Shown piece after piece: positions 6,446-13,889 of a stretch of DNA of 16,623 bases. Each line of letters opens with the position of its first letter. The stretch's first letter is position 1. The translations under genes and the position numbers were made by a program. The notes under the pieces are model-generated. The model ran no database searches, had not been told where the DNA came from, and worked only from the letters and a program-made list of their open reading frames with translations. This DNA is from an uncultured Clostridia bacterium (lineage in GTDB: Bacteria; Bacillota; Clostridia; Lachnospirales; Lachnospiraceae): assembly GCA_937896665.1 (NCBI GenBank), contig CALBNS010000120.1, positions 1 through 16,623 on the forward strand. Reading direction: 5' to 3'.

Positions 6446-7135
6446 TTAAACTCTGAATCGATACCCGACACCCCAGATTGTCTCGATATATTGCGGCTTT
6501 GAAGTGTCAAATTCTATCTTTTCCCGTATCTTTTTAATATGAACTGTTACCGTTGCAATATCACCAATCGACTCCATGTCCCAGATTTCATTAAAAAGTT
6601 CATCCTTTGTATACACATGGTTCGGGTGTGATGCAAGAAATGTCAGTAAATCAAATTCTTTTGTTGTAAATGCCTTTTCTTCCCCATTAATCCAAACGCG
6701 TCTTGCCGTTGTATCGATTTTTAAGCCACGAATTTCAATCACCTTGTTTTCTTCTACCATACTTCCTGTCAGACGTTCATATCTTGCCATATGCGCTTTC
6801 ACGCGTGCCACGAGTTCACTTGGGCTAAATGGCTTCGTCATATAATCATCCGCGCCAAGTCCCAGCCCACGGATTTTATCAATATCATCCTTTTTCGCAG
6901 ATACCATTAGAATCGGTGTATTCTTCTTTTCCCGAATCTGACGACAGATTTCAAAGCCGTCTACGCCAGGAAGCATCAAATCAAGAATATAGAGGTCATA
7001 ATCGTTCTCAAGAGCCTTTTTGAGTCCCCGGTTTCCATCTGTCTCTACTTCCACTTCAAAATCGCTTAATTCCAAATAATCCTTTTCAAGCTCTGCAATC
7101 GCTCTTTCATCTTCGATAATCAATATTTTACTCAT
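6446..7135 (-). CDS. OmpR/PhoB-family response regulator
   Basis: This 229-residue DNA-binding regulator is phosphorylated by the adjacent kinase. The receiver domain covers about 1-115: acidic pocket E8-D9, phospho-acceptor Asp52 in LDLMLPG, Ser79 in MVSAKKD, and Lys101 in TKPFSP. A linker follows, and a winged-helix effector domain covers about 132-229, with the usual FTTKEFDLLTFLASHP (156-171), TVTVHIKKIREKI (195-207) and terminal TIWGVGYRFRV. It overlaps the 3' end of the histidine kinase gene by 8 nt, so it is translationally coupled. The order kinase-then-regulator is the reverse of the most common arrangement. Target genes are not evident. It should not be named WalR from sequence alone, because its partner lacks the PAS domain of WalK. 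Confidence 0.95.
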   Translation of the reverse strand: MSKILIIEDERAIAELEKDYLELSDFEVEVETDGNRGLKKALENDYDLYILDLMLPGVDGFEICRQIREKKNTPILMVSAKKDDIDKIRGLGLGADDYMTKPFSPSELVARVKAHMARYERLTGSMVEENKVIEIRGLKIDTTARRVWINGEEKAFTTKEFDLLTFLASHPNHVYTKDELFNEIWDMESIGDIATVTVHIKKIREKIEFDTSKPQYIETIWGVGYRFRV

Positions 7136-8618
7136 TCATCGGTACCTCCTGATATTTTCTAATAACAAAGTACATAACAGTCCCTGTTCCTTCTTTGCTG
7201 GTCGCCCATATCTTCCCGCCATGCTCTTCAATAATCTTCTTCACAATCGACAGACCAATTCCGCTTCCTCCGGTTGACGAATTTCGCGAAGCATCTGTCC
7301 GATAAAACCGGTCAAAAATATATGGAAGTTCTTTTGCTCCAATTCCTCTTCCGTTATCTTCAATCTCAATCTGTATGAAATCACCGACATCTTTTACGCG
7401 GAGGTTGATTCTGCTCTTTTCCTTGTCCATATATTTGACCGAATTCGACACAATATTATTCACAACACGTTTTAGCTGCTCTGCATCCGCTATAATCTTC
7501 ACGCCACTTTCCACATAATTATAATATGAAAATTCAATCCCCCGTGCATCCAGTTCCATGTGCAGATCTTCTGCACAATCACTAAAATAATCATTTACCG
7601 AAACAGTATTGAAATTATATGGTATACGATTTGAATCAATCTTTGAATACAAGGTAAGCTCATTAATCAGCAAATCCATCTCATTCGCCTTATTATAAAT
7701 CGTTTTGATATAACGTTCCATTTTCTCCGGTGTATCGGCAACACCATCCATAATTCCTTCAACATACCCCTTAATTGCGGTAATCGGCGTTTTAAGGTCA
7801 TGTGAGATATTACTTATCATTTCTTTACTCTTTTTGTCATATTCGACTGACTCTGCCGCAGTGTCACGAAGTCGCTTACGCATTTCCTCAAAGTCTCTGC
7901 AAAGCTGTCCAATCTCATCATCAGCTTCAATCTCAAGCTCATAATCTAGATTGCCATCCTTAATATTCTGTGTTGCAATCTTCATTCTGCCCAAAGGTAT
8001 AACAATTCCTCGGTAAATCCATAAAATCAGTGTTGCCGATGTAAACACAAGAATCAGCACAATCGCCAAAAATATCTCTGAAATAAAAGATTTCATTTCC
8101 GGAAGCACATCACCTACATCTGTGACAATAAATGCACTGCCCGGCAAATCGTCCCCATATAAAAAATCTACCTGCTTAATTAAAACCTGCAGATTGCCGC
8201 CAATGTAAATTCCATGATGAGATTCCGAATCGTATTCACCGTATTCAGGCAATTGATAGAATAACTGTACCACATTTTCTTTTCCGATATAAACCGGTCT
8301 GTCCCCATAACGAATCAACAGATAGGAATTCTTCTCCTGAAGTCTCTGATTGAACTCCTCCAGATAACTAATGTCCTGAAACCTATGTGGTTCCTTTCGT
8401 GCTGTCTGCGCTAATTCTTCAAATAACCCTTCCGTTCCTTTATTCAAAACATTGACGGGATTCGACAGGCTGTCATACGTACTGCCCGTCACTCCATAGT
8501 TTTTCTCAATAGACCCAAGCTTATAATGCCAGAAACCATAGATAACCATTCCCGAAAGCAAAATCGGGAATATGATAACTGTCACAAAAGCAATTACCAA
8601 ACGAGTCCTTAATTTCAC
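7128..8618 (-). CDS. Two-component sensor histidine kinase
   Basis: This is a 496-residue membrane kinase. Transmembrane helix 1 is at about 8-29 and helix 2 at about 181-202. They flank a roughly 150-residue extracytoplasmic sensor region of no class I can name. HAMP (about 203-256), HisKA with His273 in ISHDLKTP, and an ATPase domain follow: the N box around N388-N392, DNGRGIG (421-427), FDRFYR (435-440) and GGSGIGL (450-456). The start is GTG at 8618, because the first transmembrane helix begins just after it, with GAGGG about 10 nt upstream; the next ATG (codon 24) would cut that helix. It is the first gene of the kinase-regulator-TrmH operon, behind a TATAAT box. The signal is unknown. 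Confidence 0.94.
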   Translation of the reverse strand: MKLRTRLVIAFVTVIIFPILLSGMVIYGFWHYKLGSIEKNYGVTGSTYDSLSNPVNVLNKGTEGLFEELAQTARKEPHRFQDISYLEEFNQRLQEKNSYLLIRYGDRPVYIGKENVVQLFYQLPEYGEYDSESHHGIYIGGNLQVLIKQVDFLYGDDLPGSAFIVTDVGDVLPEMKSFISEIFLAIVLILVFTSATLILWIYRGIVIPLGRMKIATQNIKDGNLDYELEIEADDEIGQLCRDFEEMRKRLRDTAAESVEYDKKSKEMISNISHDLKTPITAIKGYVEGIMDGVADTPEKMERYIKTIYNKANEMDLLINELTLYSKIDSNRIPYNFNTVSVNDYFSDCAEDLHMELDARGIEFSYYNYVESGVKIIADAEQLKRVVNNIVSNSVKYMDKEKSRINLRVKDVGDFIQIEIEDNGRGIGAKELPYIFDRFYRTDASRNSSTGGSGIGLSIVKKIIEEHGGKIWATSKEGTGTVMYFVIRKYQEVPMNE

Positions 8619-8653
8619 GTTTCACACACCCTCGCCTTTATATTATTGTACAT

Positions 8654-8659
8654 ATTATA
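8654..8659 (-). promoter_or_regulatory. -10 box of the histidine kinase operon
   Basis: A perfect minus-strand TATAAT sits about 35 nt upstream of the GTG start. No convincing -35 is seen at 16-18 nt, so the promoter may need an activator. Confidence 0.45.
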
Positions 8660-8726
8660 CACCAAACCACAGCATGATACATCTAAACTTTTTATAAAAA
8701 AGGCTAGAGTTTCCTTCCTATTATAT

Positions 8727-8759
8727 TAAAAAGGAGACATAACATAAAGTCATGTCTCC
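8727..8759 (-). terminator. Rho-independent terminator of metK
   Basis: GGAGACAT (8752-8759 on the minus strand) pairs with ATGTCTCC (8733-8740), followed by five T and further A/T. It begins about 15 nt after the metK stop. Confidence 0.88.
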
Positions 8760-8774
8760 ATCACGGTTTGCTTC

Positions 8775-9962
8775 TTATAAATATGCTTTTAAATCTTCTA
8801 CTTTATCCAATCTTTCCCAAGGCAAATCCAGATCATTACGTCCAAAATGTCCGTACGCTGCTGTCTGTTTATAAATCGGGCGTCTTAAATCAAGCATTTT
8901 GATAATTCCTGCCGGTCTTAAATCAAAGTTCTCTCTTACAATATCAACCAATTTGTCTTCTGAAATCTTTCCTGTACCAAATGTATCAATCATAATTGAA
9001 GTTGGCTGTGCAACACCGATTGCGTATGATAATTGGATTTCACATTTGTCAGCTAAACCAGCTGCAACAATATTCTTAGCTACGTAACGAGCTGCGTATG
9101 CTGCAGAACGGTCTACTTTTGTACAGTCTTTACCAGAGAATGCTCCACCACCGTGACGAGCCATTCCGCCGTAAGTATCAACGATGATCTTACGTCCTGT
9201 CACACCACTGTCCCCGTTCGGTCCACCGATTACGAAACGTCCTGTTGGGTTGATGAAGAATTTTGTGTTTTCATCTACCATATCCGCTGGAAGAATTTCG
9301 TCGAAGATATATTTCTTAACGTCTGCATGGATTTGTTCTTGTGATACTTCCGGATCGTGTTGTGTAGATAATACAACTGCATCCAATCTTTCTGGTTTAC
9401 CATTTTCATCATATTCTACCGTTACTTGTGTCTTTCCATCCGGACGTAAGTATGGAAGTGTTCCATCTTTACGAACTGCTGTCAGACGAAGTGCTAACTT
9501 GTGAGCTAATGAAATTGGGTATGGCATAAATTCTTCTGTTTCGTTAGAAGCATAACCAAACATCATACCTTGGTCGCCTGCACCAATTGCTTCAATTTCT
9601 TCTTCAGACATTTTATTTTCTTTTGCTTCCAAAGCTTTATTAACACCCATTGCAATATCAGTTGACTGCTCGTCAATTGCTGTGATTACTCCACATGTGT
9701 GGGCGTCAAAACCATACTTTGCTCTGTTATATCCAATCTTATCCACTGTCTCTCTGACGATTTTTTGAATGTCTACATAAGCATTCGTTGTAATCTCACC
9801 CATAACTAAAACAAGACCAGTTGTAATTGCAGTCTCACATGCCACACGGCTCATTGGATCTTGTTCTAACAATGCATCCAACACTGCATCTGAAATCTGG
9901 TCACAAATTTTATCCGGATGACCTTCGGTTACTGATTCTGAAGTAAATAATAATCTTTCCAT
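8775..9962 (-). CDS. metK: S-adenosylmethionine synthetase
   Basis: It makes S-adenosylmethionine from methionine and ATP in the cytoplasm. The 395-residue length is standard. Signatures are GHPDK (14-18, ATP and metal site), GAGDQGMMFGYA (127-138, family signature 1) and GGGAFSGKD (271-279, signature 2, phosphate loop), then DRSAAYAARY. The ATG has AGGA 7 nt upstream. Expression is governed by a SAM-I riboswitch in the leader, which closes the product feedback loop. A promoter lies upstream of the aptamer and a terminator downstream of the gene, so it is a single-gene unit. SAM is also the cofactor of the radical SAM protein and TrmH-like methyltransferase encoded nearby, though that proximity may be chance. 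Confidence 0.98.
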   Translation of the reverse strand: MERLLFTSESVTEGHPDKICDQISDAVLDALLEQDPMSRVACETAITTGLVLVMGEITTNAYVDIQKIVRETVDKIGYNRAKYGFDAHTCGVITAIDEQSTDIAMGVNKALEAKENKMSEEEIEAIGAGDQGMMFGYASNETEEFMPYPISLAHKLALRLTAVRKDGTLPYLRPDGKTQVTVEYDENGKPERLDAVVLSTQHDPEVSQEQIHADVKKYIFDEILPADMVDENTKFFINPTGRFVIGGPNGDSGVTGRKIIVDTYGGMARHGGGAFSGKDCTKVDRSAAYAARYVAKNIVAAGLADKCEIQLSYAIGVAQPTSIMIDTFGTGKISEDKLVDIVRENFDLRPAGIIKMLDLRRPIYKQTAAYGHFGRNDLDLPWERLDKVEDLKAYL

Positions 9963-9980
9963 CTTTCTTTCCTTTCTTTT

Positions 9981-10018
9981 TGAATAAAGAAAACAGTCCC
10001 CAATAAAGCGGACTGTTT
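9981..10018 (-). terminator. Riboswitch-controlled intrinsic terminator in the metK leader
   Basis: AAACAGTCC (10010-10018 on the minus strand) pairs with GGACTGTTT (9991-9999), followed by a T-rich tract (TCTTTATT). The loop contains CTTTATTG, complementary to CAATAAG in the 3' strand of aptamer P1. This suggests that P1 release lets an antiterminator form when SAM is low. Confidence 0.75.
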
Positions 10019-10036
10019 ATATACTATAACACAATC

Positions 10037-10134
10037 CTCTTATTGTTCGATCACTCGCTCAGGCTGGCACCTTCCGTCTAGCGGGGTTGCCGTGGCTTCA
10101 TCGATCCTTTTATCTCCACCACTCTGAATAAGAG
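10037..10134 (-). ncRNA. SAM-I (S-box) riboswitch aptamer upstream of metK
   Basis: The minus-strand leader carries the conserved S-box blocks in order: P1 5' strand CTCTTATT (10127-10134), GTGGTGGAG, the core CGATGAAGCC and GGCAACC, AAGGTGCCA, and P1 3' strand AATAAGAG (10037-10044), fully complementary to the 5' strand. The roughly 98-nt length, position between promoter and metK, and downstream terminator all fit an OFF switch that binds SAM and stops transcription. Confidence 0.95.
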
Positions 10135-10168
10135 AAAGTTTTCTCTGTTTAATTTTGCTTCGTTGATG

Positions 10169-10197
10169 ATGATATCATTAAACCCTATATGCGTCAA
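10169..10197 (-). promoter_or_regulatory. Promoter of the metK leader
   Basis: Minus-strand TTGACG (10192-10197) and TATCAT (10169-10174) are exactly 17 nt apart. An extended -10 TG precedes TATCAT, and the aptamer begins about 35 nt downstream of the -10. The -10 falls in the palindrome ATGATATCAT, which may be coincidental. Confidence 0.7.
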
Positions 10198-10304
10198 GGG
10201 GTATTTTATAAATCATTACTTCTTATTCATTACTTCCTTTCCCTGTACCCTCTTTCGTTTGCTCTTATACTGCTCAGTATAATAAAATCTTTTTTCATAT
10301 GCAA

Positions 10305-10326
10305 CCTGTAAAATACAAGTTACAGG
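10305..10326 (-). repeat. Inverted repeat at the MocR-like gene stop codon
   Basis: CCTGTAA and TTACAGG (7 bp) flank an 8-nt loop and include the TAA stop of the MocR-like gene. There is no T-run after it on either strand, so it is a weak terminator candidate at best. The rest of 10201-10319 shows no gene or clear signal. Confidence 0.35.
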
Positions 10327-11654
10327 CATTCCTTTAGAATCTCTATCGCAGCTTCGTAATCTCCTACTGCCACATTTGCGCAATTCAACATGACAACCGT
10401 GTCCAAACTGTCGTTTTCTTCCCTCTGTGGCTGTGGAATTACCGCCACACCTCTTTTTTGCGCCTGTTCAGCCAGCTCTGCTGCATCATGCTCCGTCTTT
10501 AACGTTACATATACTTGAAAACCAGTCTCGCCAATCTCCGCTTTTCCACGCCCCTTCAACACTTTCTCTACTGTGCGGACCAGTTCCTCTGCCTTCGCCA
10601 GATGTATCTTTCTCGATTTTCGTATCTGACTGGAAAGATGTCCATCACGGATAAACTGAGTAATGGCAATCTGTTCCGCTTTCGATGCTGTCTGATTGTA
10701 CATATTTTTCCGTTTCTCGTATGCTTCCAGAAGTTCCGGCGGAAGAACCATAAAACTCATACGGATAGAAGGCAGGAGCATCTTTGAAAAGGTACCCAGA
10801 TACACTACTCCTCTCCCCCCTGCCAATCCCTGCAGGGACGGAGCAGGTTTCTGAAAATACCGGAATTCGCTGTTATAATCATCTTCGATTATTAGGAACC
10901 CACTCCGATTTGCTTCCCCAACAAGCTCCATCCGCTGCGCGATTGACATCACACCACCCCACTTCGTCATCTGCGACGGGGAAATGTAGTAAATTTCCAT
11001 ATCTTCTTTTTGGTACCCGGAGAGAATCTCATAACCATAATCTTCGAAGACTGCACACCCTTGAGTAAAGGCAGGGTTATAAAAGGATATCTTCCTCCGT
11101 CCGTCCACAAGCGGACACAAAATATGCAGAAGACTCTGAACCCCGGCCCCAATGACAATCTGCTCCGGCGTGCACACGACACTTCGCTCTTTCTGCAAAT
11201 AACCACACAATACTTCTCGAAAATCCTTCTCTCCCTGTGGCTCCCCGTAGCTTAAAAGTCTCTCATCCTGACGCAGGGCACTCTTCATATATCGTCTCCA
11301 CAACTCAAACTTGAAACTGTCCTTATCCACACTTGAAGTCACGAAATCATAACGAATCTCCTGGGATTCCCTAGTTTTCAGTATATTTGGCATATGTATA
11401 TGTATTTTCTGCTTATCTGCAATATCCGTAACATAATACCCACTCTGAGGTTTCGATCTGATATACCCTTCTGCCGCAAGCAAAAGATAAGCACTTTCCA
11501 TGGTGGTACGGCTCATTTGAAACTGCGCCGATGCCTTCCGGATTGAGGGAAGCTTTGTATCCGGTTTCAGTTTCCCATTCAAAATCAACTCTTTATAATA
11601 AGAATAAACTCTGAGATATCTTGGTATCCCCTCATTTTCTAAGACTACCTTCAT
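10320..11654 (-). CDS. MocR/PdxR-type regulator (GntR winged helix plus aminotransferase-like domain)
   Basis: This 444-residue transcription factor has an N-terminal GntR-type winged helix (about 10-78: KLPSIRKASAQFQMSRTTMESAY, with the wing at YIRSKPQSGYYV). A fold type I aminotransferase-like domain (about 100-444) follows. PLP-site residues are visible: Asp258-Asp259 in IIEDDYNSEF, the Schiff-base Lys291 in GTFSKMLLPSIR, and Arg298. MocR proteins use PLP or its derivatives as effectors rather than for catalysis. It is divergent from a pyridoxal kinase with a 150-nt shared intergenic region, the typical PdxR arrangement, so control of vitamin B6 salvage by PLP level is the best inference. 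The start ATG has GAGGTG 7 nt upstream. An actual aminotransferase function is unlikely given the intact DNA-binding domain. Confidence 0.92.
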   Translation of the reverse strand: MKVVLENEGIPRYLRVYSYYKELILNGKLKPDTKLPSIRKASAQFQMSRTTMESAYLLLAAEGYIRSKPQSGYYVTDIADKQKIHIHMPNILKTRESQEIRYDFVTSSVDKDSFKFELWRRYMKSALRQDERLLSYGEPQGEKDFREVLCGYLQKERSVVCTPEQIVIGAGVQSLLHILCPLVDGRRKISFYNPAFTQGCAVFEDYGYEILSGYQKEDMEIYYISPSQMTKWGGVMSIAQRMELVGEANRSGFLIIEDDYNSEFRYFQKPAPSLQGLAGGRGVVYLGTFSKMLLPSIRMSFMVLPPELLEAYEKRKNMYNQTASKAEQIAITQFIRDGHLSSQIRKSRKIHLAKAEELVRTVEKVLKGRGKAEIGETGFQVYVTLKTEHDAAELAEQAQKRGVAVIPQPQREENDSLDTVVMLNCANVAVGDYEAAIEILKECL

Positions 11655-11679
11655 ATCCTATCACCTCTCTGTTTCATCT

Positions 11680-11708
11680 AGTATATCACACGATTCCTAC
11701 TTATTCAA
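11680..11708 (-). promoter_or_regulatory. Promoter of the MocR-like gene
   Basis: Minus-strand TTGAAT (11703-11708) and TATACT (11680-11685) are 17 nt apart with an extended -10 TG, 25 nt upstream of the ATG. The short leader and its position inside the divergent region would allow autoregulation. Confidence 0.65.
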
Positions 11709-11720
11709 CAAACTGACCCC

Positions 11721-11784
11721 TAAAAAATATTTCAATTTGTGTATTTTCTAAGTGACACTTTTGCTCTATTCTATAAAAAATATT
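11721..11784. repeat. Direct repeats and a small palindrome in the mocR-pdxK intergenic region
   Basis: The 11-mer TAAAAAATATT occurs at 11721-11731 and again at 11774-11784, 53 nt apart (about five helical turns). Between them AAGTG-A-CACTT (11750-11760) is a hyphenated palindrome. MocR-type regulators commonly bind spaced direct repeats near divergent promoters, so these are operator candidates, but the A/T-only repeat could be chance. No convincing -35/-10 pair for the kinase gene stands out. Confidence 0.3.
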
Positions 11785-11804
11785 AGGAAAGGAACATTCT
11801 ATTT

Positions 11805-12674
11805 ATGGTAAAACGAGTAGCCGTAATCAATGACCTATCAGGACTTGGAAAATGCTCTCTGACGGCAGCCATTCCTGTACTCTCCGTCATGGGAGTACAG
11901 GCGTGTCCGATTCCGACTGCGATTCTTACGAATCAGACCGGATATGAGAGTTATTATTGCAATGACTATACGGATAAAATTGATTATTATACAAGGGAAT
12001 GGCAAAAGAGAAAGCTTACTCTGGATGGCATCTATACCGGATTTCTCGGAAGCGAAGCACAAGTACAGAAAATACTTTCCTTCTGTGAGATATTCCGTAC
12101 ACAAAATACAATGCTTTTCGTAGACCCGGTAATGGGGGATGAAGGTAAAATATACGCTACCTATACTCCAAAGCTAGTGGAGCAGATGCGCCATTTAGCA
12201 CTTAATGCGGATGTGATTACACCTAACATCACAGAATGCTGTCTCCTGACTGATTCTGATTATCAGGAACTGACCTCACATGAAAAGGATGTAAATTACC
12301 TGAGATATATTGAAGAAATGGCCCGTCCCCTTCTTCACTCCCATATCCGTACTATCATTATTACCGGAATTATCCATCAGGCCAAGGATGACCCCCTTCC
12401 CAAATATTACAATCTCATCATCACCGAGGATGATTGTAAATCGGTCTCGTCCAACATTCATGGTGGAAGTTATTCTGGAACCGGTGACCTGCTGGCTTCT
12501 GTTTCCTGTGCAGGTATGGTACGTGGGGACAGTGCTTATTCTTCGGTAAAGCGTGCTGTACAATTTTTAGAAGCCGCATTAATTGAAACGACGGCCGAGG
12601 GTATTCCTCGTAATGACGGAATTAATTTTGAGCCCTATTTGCCGCTTTTGTTACATTCAAATGTTTATGAATAG
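11805..12674 (+). CDS. pdxY: Pyridoxal/pyridoxamine kinase (PdxY/PdxK, ribokinase-like)
   Basis: It phosphorylates pyridoxal, pyridoxamine or pyridoxine at the 5' position with ATP, the salvage step toward PLP. The 289-residue ribokinase-fold product opens with VAVINDLSGLGKCSLTAAIPVLSVMG (substrate-side residues, 5-30). It has FVDPVMGD around residue 105-113, NITECCLL around 145 and the anion-hole/catalytic signature SGTGD (224-228, catalytic Asp228). The substrate call over a ThiD-type hydroxymethylpyrimidine kinase rests on PdxY-like N-terminal sequence and on the divergent MocR-type regulator. AGGAA lies about 10 nt before the ATG. An ECF transporter subunit gene follows after 11 nt, so uptake and trapping by phosphorylation are probably encoded together. 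PdxK versus PdxY naming is not decidable here. Confidence 0.9.
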   Translation: MVKRVAVINDLSGLGKCSLTAAIPVLSVMGVQACPIPTAILTNQTGYESYYCNDYTDKIDYYTREWQKRKLTLDGIYTGFLGSEAQVQKILSFCEIFRTQNTMLFVDPVMGDEGKIYATYTPKLVEQMRHLALNADVITPNITECCLLTDSDYQELTSHEKDVNYLRYIEEMARPLLHSHIRTIIITGIIHQAKDDPLPKYYNLIITEDDCKSVSSNIHGGSYSGTGDLLASVSCAGMVRGDSAYSSVKRAVQFLEAALIETTAEGIPRNDGINFEPYLPLLLHSNVYE

Positions 12675-12685
12675 GAGGAAATCAT

Positions 12686-13243
12686 ATGTTATCAAAACAA
12701 CTTGAGACAACTGCCGCAAAAACAAATTCACACCAGAAACTCGTTTACATGACCACAACAGCACTGTTCGCAGCTCTGATTTGCGTCACTACTGCATATA
12801 TTTTTCACATCCCATTCGGAACAAACGGAGGATATGTGCATATAGGAGACACCCTCATCTATCTTGCGGCTGCGCTTCTTCCTGCACCATATGCTATGGC
12901 AGCCGGAGCACTCGGTGGTGCATTTGCTGACCTTTTGACAGCACCTGTATGGGCACCAGCAACACTCATTATTAAAATGCTGATTACGATACCTATTACG
13001 AACAAAAAAGATAAAATCGTAAACGTGCACAACGTAATCGGTGTCGTTATCGCCGGTGTAATTTCATTTACTGGGTATTACGTTGCAGAAGCCATATTAT
13101 TTGGCAGTTGGGCAGCACTCTTATCTTCCTTTATTGGCTCTTTGATGCAATCCGGAAGCAGCGCAGTTCTGTTCATTGTGGTTGGTCATGCACTAGATAG
13201 AATGCATTTTAAAGGAATGTTACAAAATAAATTTAAATTATAA
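12686..13243 (+). CDS. ECF transporter substrate-binding (S) component, probably for vitamin B6
   Basis: This 185-residue integral membrane protein has five or six hydrophobic helices. Helix 1 (about 21-40) has the AxxxA pattern (Ala26, Ala30) by which S-components contact EcfT. Near residues 51-80 it has VHIGDTLIYLAAALLP and AAGALGGAFADLL, typical of small vitamin S-components of the HmpT/PdxU/ThiT kind. An S-component must share the EcfA-EcfA'-EcfT energising module, which is not in this window and must be encoded elsewhere. The substrate is inferred from its place directly after a pyridoxal kinase and opposite a MocR regulator; a B6 vitamer is the most likely, a thiamin precursor less so. 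From memory the sequence resembles the TIGR04002 group. AGGAGG lies 7 nt before the ATG, and the radical SAM gene follows after 12 nt. Confidence 0.82.
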   Translation: MLSKQLETTAAKTNSHQKLVYMTTTALFAALICVTTAYIFHIPFGTNGGYVHIGDTLIYLAAALLPAPYAMAAGALGGAFADLLTAPVWAPATLIIKMLITIPITNKKDKIVNVHNVIGVVIAGVISFTGYYVAEAILFGSWAALLSSFIGSLMQSGSSAVLFIVVGHALDRMHFKGMLQNKFKL

Positions 13244-13255
13244 GGGGATGGAAAA

Positions 13256-13855
13256 ATGGCAGACATTATTTATACCTATAATAACAATGTATACTTTAAC
13301 ATCACAAACAGATGTACCTGTAAATGTATCTTCTGTATTCGAAACGAACATGAAACATTAGGGGAAGCAAAAGAAATGTGGCACGATCACAACCCGTCCT
13401 GGGAAGAGATTAAAGCAGCTATTGATGCTTTTGATTTCAGCAAATTTTCGGAGGCTGTCTTCTGTGGGTATGGAGAACCGACTTGTTCTTATGATAACCT
13501 GATACTCGCAGCCAAATACATGAAGGAACTCTATCCAGATATCAAGCTTCGTATCAACACAAATGGTTTGGGCGAATTATTTAACAAAAAAACAATTGCA
13601 GAAGAAATGGCTCAGTATATTGACCATGCTTCCATCAGTTTAAATGCGCCTAATGCGAAACGTTATCAGGAAGTCACTCAGCCATGTTTTCCAGATGCCT
13701 TCAAAGATATGATTGCATTTGCAAAGAAGGCAAAGGATTTGTTCCAATCCGTTCAATTCAGTGTGGTTGACGTTATCAGTGAGGAAGAAATTGAAGCCAG
13801 CAAAAAACTTGCAGAGGAATTAGGCATTCCATTAAGAGTACGTGTTTACTCTTAG
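13256..13855 (+). CDS. Short radical SAM protein in the B6 salvage operon
   Basis: This is a 199-residue radical SAM enzyme. The cluster motif CxxxCxxC is Cys20-Cys24-Cys27 in RCTCKCIFC (Cys22 is an extra cysteine), preceded by the strand VYFNITN. The SAM amino-group motif GYGEPT is at 71-76, and RINTNGLG (about 101-108) and ASISLNAP (about 126-133) are further core strands. The protein ends soon after the core with no SPASM or other auxiliary cluster domain. It resembles the small TatD-associated radical SAM group (TIGR04038) and, from memory, TIGR04100, which is often paired with a TIGR04002 membrane protein. Substrate and reaction are unknown. It sits 12 nt after the ECF S-component, with AGGGGA upstream, and a terminator follows, so it is the last gene of the kinase-transporter operon. 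A role in activating or converting a B6-related compound is speculation from context. Confidence 0.85.
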   Translation: MADIIYTYNNNVYFNITNRCTCKCIFCIRNEHETLGEAKEMWHDHNPSWEEIKAAIDAFDFSKFSEAVFCGYGEPTCSYDNLILAAKYMKELYPDIKLRINTNGLGELFNKKTIAEEMAQYIDHASISLNAPNAKRYQEVTQPCFPDAFKDMIAFAKKAKDLFQSVQFSVVDVISEEEIEASKKLAEELGIPLRVRVYS

Positions 13856-13889
13856 ATTCATCGATTCATCATAAAGTATTTCATAAAAG

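Noticed and set aside
6446..7135. Naming the response regulator WalR because WalR-like boxes are nearby
   Set aside because: The partner kinase lacks the PAS domain expected of WalK and no WalH/I/J genes are present; motif proximity is not evidence of identity.
9184..9504. Plus-strand open frame of 106 codons opposite metK
   Set aside because: It lies wholly inside metK on the other strand and has no domain features.
10169..10178. Palindrome ATGATATCAT in the metK promoter
   Set aside because: It overlaps the -10 and the extended -10, is only 10 bp of A/T-rich DNA, and metK is already explained by riboswitch control.
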